From: Dyadobacter jejuensis
GTDB taxonomy: Bacteria; Bacteroidota; Bacteroidia; Cytophagales; Spirosomataceae
Direction of reading: 5' to 3'
Assembly: GCF_003149085.1 (NCBI RefSeq)
Contig: NZ_QGDT01000005.1
Location: 277,287-341,286 of the forward strand
DNA length: 64,000 nucleotides
Shown: positions 48,825 to 57,728 of the stretch, one piece after another
How positions within the stretch are numbered: the stretch's first letter is position 1
Layout: each line of letters opens with the position of its first letter
Notes under the pieces: model-generated
The model's database searches: none
Told to the model about the DNA's origin: nothing
Seen by the model: the letters and a program-made list of their open reading frames with translations, nothing else
Program-made: the position numbers and the translations under genes

Positions 48825-49421
48825 TCAGAAATTAGCGAGGAGAAAAATCGAGAGAATTCTTACAGCCTCCTTTAAGGCTTTAATCCCTGAATAGATAAAC
48901 TTGCAGGCTGATTGATAATTAACGCCCATTATTTCGGCAATTTCTTCGTTCTTAAAATGGTGGTAAAACCGTAGGTTTAAGGCCTGCTGCTGGCGCGGAC
49001 TTAATTGTTGAAAGTTTTTCTTCAATTGATATTCCAGATGGTTCTGAGTTTCGGTATCAATCAGATACGTTTCAATCACGAATTCGTCGGCATTGGCCGT
49101 CTCCGTCGACAGGTCTTTCATTTGATAGAAATGATCCCTGGTTTTTGCGTTAGATATCTTGTTTCTTAAGGCCTTGAAAAGATAGAATTTGATGGAATTG
49201 GTATCGCTGAGATTCTTTCGACTCGTCCATAAATCTATAAACAGATCGTGAAGGCTATCTTCTGTTAGTTGTATATCGTTCGTGATTTTTAGCCCATACG
49301 ACAGCAAATCCTTGGAATAGCGCTCATAGATTTTGTTGAAAGCGTGATAATCACCCTTTCTAAAAGCATTCCATAATGCTATATCCAGCATGTTTGAATT
49401 ATCAGTCAGCATGGTTAACAC
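48825..49421 (-). CDS. ECF sigma factor of the SusC/FecR type
   Basis: 198 residues, with possible starts at residues 1, 4 and 11. Region 2: DYHAFNKIYERYSKDLLSY, LTEDSLHDLFIDLWTSRKNL and IKFYLFKALRNKISN. Region 4: LSPRQQQALNLRFYHHFKNE and EEIAEIMGVNYQSACKFI. It is the first gene of the sigma-FecR-SusC-SusD group and is expected to activate this operon when the transporter is loaded. A short hydrophobic tail (ILSIFLLANF) is typical of this subgroup. Confidence 0.92.
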   Translation of the reverse strand: MLTMLTDNSNMLDIALWNAFRKGDYHAFNKIYERYSKDLLSYGLKITNDIQLTEDSLHDLFIDLWTSRKNLSDTNSIKFYLFKALRNKISNAKTRDHFYQMKDLSTETANADEFVIETYLIDTETQNHLEYQLKKNFQQLSPRQQQALNLRFYHHFKNEEIAEIMGVNYQSACKFIYSGIKALKEAVRILSIFLLANF

Positions 49422-49903
49422 CTATCATTAAAATCGTGGGTTGTAAATATAAAAATGATATTTAGTAAAGTTTTTATTGCTTTATATTAACTATATCCCA
49501 AGAATGAGGCTTTTTAATCCATTTTTTTCTGAATAATTTTAAATATTCTTTTCTTTTTTTGTTAATTTATTTACAGTCAATGGGTTACCTATAGTGGAGT
49601 AAAGGTACTATTAAGAGACCAATAGATACCGACCTGAAAAGTTGCGGATTCGTAGAATTACAGAAATAGGAGCATTTACTTTAGAACCGTACGAAGGGTC
49701 CTATACCGAGCTTATGAATGGGTTTATATGGCTGTGCCACGGGACACTCCGCGACTTAGGCCTAGGCATGGCGACCGAGCGATCGTAATAAGGAGCCCAT
49801 GGAAAATATGGTAGGAGTGAGGCCCCCCCATCCTCCAGAACATGAACCAAGTTTTAGCCATCAGTGATTTATTGGAGCGGATTGTCCAGTTTAATCAGGT
49901 TCT
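49422..49903. other. Intergenic, unclear debris
   Basis: About 480 nt. The part next to the sigma gene is very AT-rich and likely its promoter. A plus-strand stretch at about 49640-49790 is open for about 48 codons (ITEIGAFTLEPYEGSYTELM) but has no relatives I recognise. Confidence 0.3.
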
Positions 49904-52900
49904 TTATCGATCCACAAGTATTTTTTGATGACTTATTACGCCACTTTTTTGTTGGATAGTGAGCATGTAAAGGCCGACAGGCAAGGTGTGAACCGGTATC
50001 GTATTGGCTATGTTTCTACCTGACTTGTAAACAAGGGCGCCTCTGAGGTTGTATAGCTCGATCGACTCGATTTTGGTAGACGGTTGGGACTTTATGGTTA
50101 GAAAATCTGCTACTGGATTCGGGAAGATTTCCAGTATAGCTGGTCCACTCATTCCTACAAATACGATTCGGCTATAGGAAAATGTCTGCGCATGGCTGTC
50201 TGCGCCGCGGTCGATCATTTTCAGTCGGTAAAAATTATCGCCCATGTCGGGGGTAGGGTCTGTGAAAGTGTACAAACGGATTTCGGAGCTTTCGCTAGCC
50301 GCTTTTTTCGTTCCGATCGTCCTCCATTGCTTGCCGTCGATACTGTGTTCTATATCAAATCTTTCGCTGTTGGTTTCCGAGCTGGTTCTCCATTTTAATA
50401 TTACCGAATTCTCCTGCTCGGTAGCTGAAAAGTCTATAAGTGTTACCGGAAGTGCGCAATTTCGAAAAACGGATAAAGAACTAGAACAGCCATTTTTGGT
50501 GGCCGTAATTGTAGCGGTTTGGTTAGAAGGAATATCAATTACACTATTGCCTGAAACCGTCCCTGTGTCCGTAGTAACTGTAGCTCCATCTGTAGCCGTA
50601 AAGTAGACCGAATAGGTGATAAAGTCAATGGAGCAACTATACTCGGCCCCACTCAGTACAATGGATGGAACATCACTTATACCCACCGTATTACTTTGGC
50701 CTGTCACAGGACTATTCGCTCCTCCAGAGCCGCTGACACTGATGAGCTCATAAGTAAAATTGCCGGAGGACGTGGTAGGGACGGAGACACTGGCCGTTGT
50801 AGCGGACCCTATTGCATTCAGTGGTGTATCGGCTCCACCATTCATTTTGTAAGTAAAAGTGTATGGTGGAATGCCGTTTTGGGCGGTAAAAGTAACTTGC
50901 GGGGAAGGTTCTCCCACGCAGCCTGTCGTCGCGGCCGAAATGGTAGCCGTAAGATTGTTGCCGATGGTGACGGCGACCGTCTGCGGAGTGGCAGGGGTGA
51001 GCATGCAGCCCAAGGCATCGGTTACGCTGAGTAATTCATAGGTAAAGACACCAACGACTTCGGTGGGTTGGGTAATACCCACCGAAGTCGCTAGGCCCGT
51101 GGTGGTTAAGGTAGAGGCCATTCCAGTATTTATGCTGTAGCTAAATGTGTAGGGCAGTGTGCCTCCAGTCGCACTGAAAGTGACCGTGGGGGGCGCTACA
51201 CCTTGATTTACCGTAACGGTGCCCGATAGCGTGGAGGTGGCGAGTTTATTGACCGTTAATACGGCGGCCGTGGAGGTGCTGCTGGCGCAGGGATTAGAAA
51301 CGACACACTGATATTCCGAGTTGTCGTCCGTCTCCTGAATACCCATTAGTGTGAGTGTAGAGGTGATTGCTGTGGGGTTGCTAGCCGAGGTTATATTTGT
51401 AAAAGCACCACCAAACGGCTTTTTTTGCCATTGGTAGTCGTTAATAGTACCCGTTGCCGCTACTGAAAAAGAGACGTTTTCTCCCGCACATTTCTCCTGA
51501 TCTATGGGGTTTTGAGAAATATTGGGTGCTGGCGTAGGGGTAACCGTTACCGTATAGGAGCAGGTTGCACTGGAACCTATACCGTTAGTAGCCGTTACAA
51601 GGACTGTTGTCAATCCCGTAGGGAAGGTATAGGGAAAAGTTATAGGGTTTCCAGCCACGCTATAAACAGTCGCTGGTGTTGGGCATCCTTCGGCGGTGGC
51701 AGGTAAAGATAAAGTGGCTGTACAGGTACCGTTATCTGGATTCACCACCTGGCTGCTAGGGCAAGTGCTAATGGTGGGTGCCGATATAAGGGCCGTTACC
51801 GTTGGGTTGCTTGGGCCTGTGACTGTAGGATCGTCCGTTAGTACGTTGCTAAATCCACTACCACTCACCGTCCCTTGATTGGTGACCTGGCAGGTGGAGG
51901 CCGGTATACTATTGTTGATGGTGGCCTTAAATTTGACGATAACATTCTTGGCTGCAGGAAGACTGAAACCACTTCCACTTCCATTAACGGAAACCGTTTC
52001 ACCCGACATGGTGGCTGTCGTTCTAGCACTGGTCATGTTCCCAGTGATGTTGGACGGTTCTGAACTTTTAAGCTCAGTGGCAATCGTCGGGAATGTCGTT
52101 TCATTGGTTTTTGCTTCGGTTGATCCGGAAGGCTCTATCCCTACGGGAATTTGCTGTAAGGATGTGGCCTCCTCCATTACGGCGACTCTCAAGGAAGTAA
52201 CATTGGGTACAGCACAAGTTTGACCGGTGTTATAGCTGGTCAAACCCGATCCAGCCTGGAACACGCTGGCGTTGGGCGGGGTGTTGGCGTTGGCACTCCA
52301 CACGGTAGCGAGGGTATTGCCAGTGCCTTGTAGGATCACCTCGTTACCTACAGCACCCGGACGTAAGCGCAGGGCGGTTCCGGTGGCTACAGCGACGGTA
52401 TTATTGCTGATATTTACACAAAGCTTGGCTTTGTTGTCTGTCAGCGTTCCGGTAAGGTTGACGTCAATATCATAAAATGCTCCAGCCCCGGTGCTGATAT
52501 TATTTCCGCTAACCGTTACATCGCTTTTAGTGGTATTATTTGGCGAGTAACCCCATACTCCAATCCCGGAGTCAAATAGAATTCCCGAAATGGTGTTATT
52601 GCTTATTTTGACGACTCCTTTAGCGGAGGCCCCTTCGGTATCAAAAAAAATTCCGAATCCACCACCCCCGTCGCTAGTTACTACATTTCCATCCACAGTA
52701 CCTTCCTGAAATGAATTATCGCTCATTTTTAAGTTTATTCCTGGACCATTTTTACATTTAAAATTGTTGCTAATTACATTGTATTTCAGTGATGAGGTGC
52801 CCAGAGAGTGTAAATCGATCCCGATAGAGGTTAATTTGGTGGTTCCGTCTAAGGCAACATTATTGACGATAGCATTTCGAATATCTCCAACCAGTTGAGA

Positions 52901-54880
52901 GGAATTATTGGCAATCATTTTGATACCTTGGGTTTGGCATCTTAGAAACTGGCTTCCCCCGGTGATTTTCATCTTCATTTGGGAAGTGCCATATCCTTCC
53001 ATCAGTATCCCGCCATTGTTTGGTGCATCCTTAAAAATAGAGTTGTCAACTGTTAAAAGGGTCAAATTCGTATTGGTATTTCCAAAATATGCCACCCTTC
53101 CAGATGGTGCATTGGTCACGGTAGTATTTGCAAACGTAGAATTTGTGATGGAGCTCGTTCCCGTTGTATTGATGGCAAATAGGGCCCCTTCGTTGACCTC
53201 ATCGCCAGCGTTGGCTACCGAGCTGTTGCTGATTACCAGGTTGTTGACGCTTTTTAGGTTGATGCCATGCTGCACTACGGTGCCCGATATAATTACTTTT
53301 TCTAGTTTAAATCCGTCGACCACGTTGGCATAAACGGCGGCGTTACAAGCAGCGTTATCCGTTGTGCCACAGGACGCTGCGTCCTGTGTATTGGCATTGG
53401 TAAGGTTGATATTGCTGAGGGTAACACCAGCCGCAGTGCTAAAATCTATACCTCGTCCTGTAATATTCTGGATGGTACCTCCTGAGCCCTGTGTAGTGCC
53501 TACGCCCGTAATCCGGAATGTGCCTGTTGTTCCAGAAACAGAAATTCCTTTTGCTGCGCTATTGCAGGACACCGAAACAAGCGTCACGTTCAGTGCCAAC
53601 GAACTACCCGCAATCTGAATGGCAGTGACACCCGTGGAGGAGATGGAGCCTGAGTTTATTCTCAGAGATCCCCCACTATTCGAAATGTTTATTGGGCTTA
53701 CTGATCCCGAAGCCACCGTCGATGATACTTCTGAGAACTCTGCAGCAAAAGTTACGTTAGACATATTGAGGGCCCTGCCGCTACCCGATAGCCCTACTTC
53801 ACTTATTGTAACCGTTCCTGCTGTAGACCCAGCTAATTTCGCCCCGCCCGAAGCACCAATATTCAAGCCACGGATGGTATTGGTGGCAGCCGTATTGATG
53901 ACATTGAAGGCGCCCGAACTCGTTAGAGTCGGACGGGTGCCACCAGTAGTAGGCAATATACTGTTCCCATTTGGCACCCCATAGCCCGAAATCGACAAGA
54001 GTGAAGCGGCGGCACCCTGGCCTACTAGTTTTTGTTGATCGAGCAAGGTGAGTGGTCCACTATAATTGCCCTGATAAATAAAGATGGTATGACCCGTTTT
54101 AGGGTGTAATGCCCCGCCGTCGTTAATAGCCTGAAGACTCGCTATTGACGTAAAAGGTTTAGCCAAAGTCCCGTTTTCCCCCGAGGAGCTGGCTCCGGAA
54201 TTTACAAACCATATGGCACCGGCAGAGGTGATTGTGGCGGTAGCGATGGAGGTGAATCCCGAACCGTTTTGAAGGGTATATGTAAAAGTATCATTGCCCG
54301 TAAATCCTGCTGGGGGAACATAGCTAAAGGCGCCAGTCGTGTAGTTTAAGTTAATAACGCCACCTTGGCTGGTGGCTATGGCTCCCGCACCGGATATACT
54401 CAATGTAGCCGCATCGGGGCTTATGTCGTTCGCTAGCAGCCCGCTTCCGGCAGATACGTCGAGTCCTACATTTCCTATGGTAGTATAGGTGTCATTTTGC
54501 GCGATGGGACTTACTTTAACTGATCCGGCCACGAGTGTGGTATTGGCATCAATCTGATCGGTAAAGGAGACTCCATTGGCATCCGTTCCGCTATTGGTGA
54601 TCGTTACAGTATATTCGAGTTCATCTCCGGCCGATGCACCCGGCAAGCCAATGTCATTCGTTAATAGGTAGGTATTAGTCGCAGTAATGGTCGGTATTAG
54701 CAGTGTGGACTGCTTTGAAGTTTTTCGATTAAATGGTGGATTGGGAAGTCGGTTGTTCTCCGGGTTTTCTCCGTCTGATCGTTGTATTACTGAAGTCGAG
54801 CCGATTTTGGTGCTATTTTGGATCGACAATCCGGAGGCCAATAGGGCTGCCGCAGCAAGGAAGACGATGAAGTTTTTCAT
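49904..54880 (-). CDS. Giant T9SS-exported surface protein (1658 residues)
   Basis: Signal peptide at about 1-20 (FIVFLAAAALLASGL). A DUF11-type domain follows (ASAGDELEYTVTITNSGTDA), then a cadherin-like ILVNDISPD-type segment at about 130-220. A long parallel beta-helix at about 225-860 is full of N/S/T (GVTLSNINLTNANTQDA, TNSTFANTTVTNAP). Several Ig-like/HYR-like domains come next, one with PCASSTSTAAV and YQCVVSN. A pre-sorting domain begins LPVTLIDFSATEQEN, and the T9SS type A signal ends the protein (EIFPNPVADFLTI, LPVGLYMLTIQ). Probably an adhesin or a glycan-binding filament; no catalytic site was assigned. It is the last gene of the collar operon, 59 nt after the DUF6916 gene. Confidence 0.88.
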   Translation of the reverse strand: MKNFIVFLAAAALLASGLSIQNSTKIGSTSVIQRSDGENPENNRLPNPPFNRKTSKQSTLLIPTITATNTYLLTNDIGLPGASAGDELEYTVTITNSGTDANGVSFTDQIDANTTLVAGSVKVSPIAQNDTYTTIGNVGLDVSAGSGLLANDISPDAATLSISGAGAIATSQGGVINLNYTTGAFSYVPPAGFTGNDTFTYTLQNGSGFTSIATATITSAGAIWFVNSGASSSGENGTLAKPFTSIASLQAINDGGALHPKTGHTIFIYQGNYSGPLTLLDQQKLVGQGAAASLLSISGYGVPNGNSILPTTGGTRPTLTSSGAFNVINTAATNTIRGLNIGASGGAKLAGSTAGTVTISEVGLSGSGRALNMSNVTFAAEFSEVSSTVASGSVSPINISNSGGSLRINSGSISSTGVTAIQIAGSSLALNVTLVSVSCNSAAKGISVSGTTGTFRITGVGTTQGSGGTIQNITGRGIDFSTAAGVTLSNINLTNANTQDAASCGTTDNAACNAAVYANVVDGFKLEKVIISGTVVQHGINLKSVNNLVISNSSVANAGDEVNEGALFAINTTGTSSITNSTFANTTVTNAPSGRVAYFGNTNTNLTLLTVDNSIFKDAPNNGGILMEGYGTSQMKMKITGGSQFLRCQTQGIKMIANNSSQLVGDIRNAIVNNVALDGTTKLTSIGIDLHSLGTSSLKYNVISNNFKCKNGPGINLKMSDNSFQEGTVDGNVVTSDGGGGFGIFFDTEGASAKGVVKISNNTISGILFDSGIGVWGYSPNNTTKSDVTVSGNNISTGAGAFYDIDVNLTGTLTDNKAKLCVNISNNTVAVATGTALRLRPGAVGNEVILQGTGNTLATVWSANANTPPNASVFQAGSGLTSYNTGQTCAVPNVTSLRVAVMEEATSLQQIPVGIEPSGSTEAKTNETTFPTIATELKSSEPSNITGNMTSARTTATMSGETVSVNGSGSGFSLPAAKNVIVKFKATINNSIPASTCQVTNQGTVSGSGFSNVLTDDPTVTGPSNPTVTALISAPTISTCPSSQVVNPDNGTCTATLSLPATAEGCPTPATVYSVAGNPITFPYTFPTGLTTVLVTATNGIGSSATCSYTVTVTPTPAPNISQNPIDQEKCAGENVSFSVAATGTINDYQWQKKPFGGAFTNITSASNPTAITSTLTLMGIQETDDNSEYQCVVSNPCASSTSTAAVLTVNKLATSTLSGTVTVNQGVAPPTVTFSATGGTLPYTFSYSINTGMASTLTTTGLATSVGITQPTEVVGVFTYELLSVTDALGCMLTPATPQTVAVTIGNNLTATISAATTGCVGEPSPQVTFTAQNGIPPYTFTYKMNGGADTPLNAIGSATTASVSVPTTSSGNFTYELISVSGSGGANSPVTGQSNTVGISDVPSIVLSGAEYSCSIDFITYSVYFTATDGATVTTDTGTVSGNSVIDIPSNQTATITATKNGCSSSLSVFRNCALPVTLIDFSATEQENSVILKWRTSSETNSERFDIEHSIDGKQWRTIGTKKAASESSEIRLYTFTDPTPDMGDNFYRLKMIDRGADSHAQTFSYSRIVFVGMSGPAILEIFPNPVADFLTIKSQPSTKIESIELYNLRGALVYKSGRNIANTIPVHTLPVGLYMLTIQQKSGVISHQKILVDR

Positions 54881-54939
54881 TATTTGTCGAGTTTGAGTGG
54901 ACCGCGGGGAGCGTCAGAATGAGGCGATGCCCCTTACTA

Positions 54940-55248
54940 TCAAGAAAATATGACTTCGTATTGCATGCCATTCTGATCAGCACCGATGGGAACAAGAAAA
55001 ACTTCAAATAAACCGGTCGATGGATGTAAAAGCCGGTAGATTCCTTGTGGCCAATGATCGTTTACTCCCTCCGTTTGTAAGACGACCGAAAAGGCGCCTC
55101 TTTTAATAGGCGAGTAAGTTTCGAGAGGCGTTATTTTGGTTACAATCACAGGCTCAGCTTGGTCCAAAGTAAATTCAATGTAGAGTTTCTGGCCAAGATG
55201 ATCCCTGAAATCCTGCTCGGTTACCTTGCTTAAATCGTATTTTTCCAT
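54940..55248 (-). CDS. DUF6916-type small protein
   Basis: 102 residues, no signal peptide. The text KYDLSKVTEQDFRDHLGQKL, FSVVLQTEGVNDHWPQGIY and HPSTGLFEVFLVPIG fits the DUF6916 family, found beside tail-collar proteins in many bacteria. Its start overlaps the end of the GNAT gene by 19 nt, so the two are translationally coupled. The role is unknown; a partner or chaperone of the collar or giant protein is plausible. Confidence 0.65.
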   Translation of the reverse strand: MEKYDLSKVTEQDFRDHLGQKLYIEFTLDQAEPVIVTKITPLETYSPIKRGAFSVVLQTEGVNDHWPQGIYRLLHPSTGLFEVFLVPIGADQNGMQYEVIFS

Positions 55249-55772
55249 TCCATTAGGTGATATACACCGTTAGTTTCACTTATTTTTTTAAATCCTAAAC
55301 GGGTGTAAAGGTCTTTGGCTGGATTGAAAGACTCCACATGAATACTCAGCCCCCGTTCCCGCTGGTCGGCAAGTTTTATCAGGTCATTTATTATGCCGCT
55401 TCCTATTCCTCGATTCCGGTAGGGGGGCAGTAGCGTGATGTCGATGATACGCATTCCTCGTCCTTGGAAGTTTTCATGAAAGTATAACCTTCCTATAGCT
55501 ACATTGTTCTGGCATATTACCCAAAAATCTGCTCCTATATAATTTTTTTGATAATGGTTGTGCTGGGCTTCAAATTGGCTAGTGATAAATGCTAATTTCA
55601 TTGCGCTGGTCCACTCTGGCAACTGGTCCATTTCCTGTTTTCTGGTACTTCCGTACATGGCCAGTAAGGAGGGCATGTCTTGGGGCTCAATGCTGCGTAA
55701 AGTAATTTCCGGATGGGCTGGTTTGAACTGCATGTTTCTTAAAATAGGAGTCAGTGGCAAATTCTGGTTCAA
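55230..55772 (-). CDS. GNAT-family N-acetyltransferase
   Basis: 180 residues; ATG at 55733 is an alternative start. ITLRSIEPQDMPSLLAMYGS begins the fold, VICQNNVAIGRLYFHENFQG is the central sheet, and LLPPYRNRGIGSGIINDLI is the acetyl-CoA pyrophosphate-binding motif A (RNRGIG). FKKISETNGVYHLMEWK is the last strand. It transfers an acyl group to an amine. It sits inside the collar operon, 18 nt after the third collar gene, so a collar or surface protein may be the substrate (inference). Confidence 0.88.
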   Translation of the reverse strand: MNQNLPLTPILRNMQFKPAHPEITLRSIEPQDMPSLLAMYGSTRKQEMDQLPEWTSAMKLAFITSQFEAQHNHYQKNYIGADFWVICQNNVAIGRLYFHENFQGRGMRIIDITLLPPYRNRGIGSGIINDLIKLADQRERGLSIHVESFNPAKDLYTRLGFKKISETNGVYHLMEWKNTI

Positions 55773-55790
55773 TCAACGTCCTAATTGGTA

Positions 55791-56306
55791 TTACCCACGC
55801 TGCGGATAAACCCCTTGAAGGGCGATGCAAAAGTACGTAGTCAGATAGGGCTGCAGATTATTATGGGGTTGACCACCACCTGAGGATGCTATTGAACTTG
55901 CAGACATATTTACGGTAGGGTTACCCGCCTTAAACACGGCTCCGTTGCTGGATCTGGCAATGGTGTGTGCCGAGGGATCCGCAATTTCACCGGGCTGGGG
56001 CGTCAGTCCAACGGTATGACTGTGTGCTGGGATTTCGGATTCTAGCAAGGTAACCTTTTCGGTGCCGCCTTTTTCTCCTAGGCGGCGTAGGGTCAGCCCT
56101 GGGCCCCGTCCCGAATGCATGGGAGCCCTCCCCTGAAGATCAGGCAGTGCAAAAGTAGTTCGGCCGTCGCCTCCATAGGTGGTACCCAACAGGGAAAATA
56201 AGGCCGTATTTTGAGACAACGGTAACAACTGACCGTTGCACCAAGACCAGCCTCTGGGTGGAAAATTGAATGGGAATATTCTTATTTCTGCTACAAAAGG
56301 ATCCAT
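55791..56306 (-). CDS. Tail-collar (MdpB-like) protein, copy C
   Basis: 171 residues. The phage tail collar fold starts FVAEIRIFPFNFPPRGWSWC, with NTALFSLLGTTYGGDGRTTF and LPDLQGRAPMHSGRGPG. The histidine motif SEIPAHSHTVGL precedes a variable tip, and GGGQPHNNLQPYLTTYFCIA closes it. The family includes microcystin-dependent protein MdpB and tail-fibre tips. The nearly identical layout of the three copies with different middles suggests different binding tips. Third in the operon. Confidence 0.88.
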   Translation of the reverse strand: MDPFVAEIRIFPFNFPPRGWSWCNGQLLPLSQNTALFSLLGTTYGGDGRTTFALPDLQGRAPMHSGRGPGLTLRRLGEKGGTEKVTLLESEIPAHSHTVGLTPQPGEIADPSAHTIARSSNGAVFKAGNPTVNMSASSIASSGGGQPHNNLQPYLTTYFCIALQGVYPQRG

Positions 56307-56349
56307 AAGTTGACGTTAAGTTTAAATTAAAAATGAAGGGATTTTAACA

Positions 56350-56856
56350 TTAGGACGGAGAAGGAAAAATTCCGAATAGTGAAATGATGAAACTCACACA
56401 CAAGAAAGGCTGGATATTGTTATGTGGCCGTGAGCCTCCTGTCGGAGCAATAGCTTCTGGACTCATGGTTGCTCCAGAGGGAGGATCACCCATAAACATT
56501 TTCACTGTAGACGAGGTGCCCAGGATAGCATTTTTAGGTTGTGCCGTATTCGCTCCATCTTTGGAAGCCATCATAGCATGGGAATGCGACGGGATTTGAG
56601 TATTGTCGAGCGTGATTTGTTCCGCCCCGCCTAATTGGCCAATGGTGAATCCATTGCCTTGATGCAAGGGCAGTCGCCCTCTCAAATCTGGAAGTGAAAA
56701 TGTAGTCTGTCCGTTTCCACCATAAGTCGTTCCAATTAACTGAAAGAGTGTTTCGTTTTCGGAAATGGCAAGAAGCTGCCCTTCACAAAACATCCATCCT
56801 GCGGGAGCAAAGTTTCCTCCAAACATTCTTATTTCTCCAATATAAGGCTGTGCCAT
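56350..56856 (-). CDS. Tail-collar (MdpB-like) protein, copy B
   Basis: 168 residues. YIGEIRMFGGNFAPAGWMFC, ENETLFQLIGTTYGGNGQTT and LPDLRGRLPLHQGNG are the collar core. The histidine motif is TQIPSHSHAMM and the end is GSRPHNNIQPFLCVSFIIS. The region between about 110 and 140 is unlike copies A and C. No signal peptide, so if it reaches the surface it does so by an unknown route or with the contractile-like machinery of the family. It is 45 nt after copy A. Confidence 0.88.
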   Translation of the reverse strand: MAQPYIGEIRMFGGNFAPAGWMFCEGQLLAISENETLFQLIGTTYGGNGQTTFSLPDLRGRLPLHQGNGFTIGQLGGAEQITLDNTQIPSHSHAMMASKDGANTAQPKNAILGTSSTVKMFMGDPPSGATMSPEAIAPTGGSRPHNNIQPFLCVSFIISLFGIFPSPS

Positions 56857-56901
56857 AATTTATAGGTATTAATAATGGATTTAAATAGCAAGAATTGTAA
56901 A

Positions 56902-57417
56902 CTAATTGCGAGTCGGGAAAACTCCCTGCAAAGCAATACAGAAACTGATGGTCAGAAAAGGCTGCATGTTTATATGAGACTGGTTTCCTCCTCCACCTCC
57001 AATGGTATTCGGAGAAAGGGCGGTAAGATTAGCCAGAGTATTCTGGTAGAGATCCGCAGGTTTTGAGTTGGAAAACAGGCTATTTGAAGGATTATTGATG
57101 TTATTGTCCGAAGATCCGGGATCTATCGCACTCATCAGATGGGTGTGGCTAGGGAGCTCCGAAACGGATAAGGTATGAGATTGCTCCCCTCCTTTTTCGC
57201 CGAGCCGGTGGCCTTGGCTTACGTGCATGGGAACCCTGCCTTGGTAGTCTGGCAAGGCAAAATTTACACGACCATCACCACCAAAGGTGGTACCCAAAAG
57301 TGAATATAAGGCTTGGTTTTGGTTGATCGGTAGTAGCTGTCCATTGGCCAAAGCCCAACCCTTAGGTGGAAAGGTAAAGCTGACCATTCTGATTTCTGAT
57401 AAAAAGGGTTCGGCCAT
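56902..57417 (-). CDS. Tail-collar (MdpB-like) protein, copy A
   Basis: 171 residues from ATG 57417. A frame-open start at 57456 adds 13 residues that the sister copies lack, so it is rejected. Collar core: FLSEIRMVSFTFPPKGWALA, NQALYSLLGTTFGGDGRVNF and LPDYQGRVPMHVSQGHR. Histidine motif SELPSHTHLMSA, closing motif GGGGNQSHINMQPFLTISFC. First gene of the operon. The transcript should begin in the AT-rich region upstream (57430-57670), though no promoter motif was sure. Confidence 0.87.
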   Translation of the reverse strand: MAEPFLSEIRMVSFTFPPKGWALANGQLLPINQNQALYSLLGTTFGGDGRVNFALPDYQGRVPMHVSQGHRLGEKGGEQSHTLSVSELPSHTHLMSAIDPGSSDNNINNPSNSLFSNSKPADLYQNTLANLTALSPNTIGGGGGNQSHINMQPFLTISFCIALQGVFPTRN

Positions 57418-57669
57418 AAGAGAAAGGTGTTTATATGAAAATTTAAAAGAATACACGAGGAAATTTCTCTGTTTGATTCAGGCACCTACTTTTCGCCTGA
57501 TACTGATGCGGCTTGGGTTATAGAGTATGTGTGGGATTATTTTTAGAAAAGGAGCCTGTGCTACCTAGACGTATTTGTTCAATAAATATATGAATATATA
57601 CACATAAAGTGTTCTATAACTTAGTTATCGGTAATAAAATTTTTTCTATTTAGGGTTAAATTAAAGAAA

Positions 57670-57701
57670 GGGAGAGAAACCGTCACGACTTTCGTGTATG
57701 A
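57670..57701. repeat. Tn3-type terminal inverted repeat, left
   Basis: Starts GGGAGAGAAACC and continues into the core GTCACGACTTTCGTGTA. It matches the complement of the right end over about 26 of 32 positions. Located 28 nt beyond the transposase stop. Confidence 0.7.
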
Positions 57702-57728
57702 TTTTTCTTTAACCTAAGACCGGAATAT

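Noticed and set aside
50244..54896. Several plus-strand frames of 60-141 residues under the giant surface protein
   Set aside because: They mirror the low-complexity Ser/Thr/Gly coding of the giant gene and show Val/Ala-rich antisense composition.
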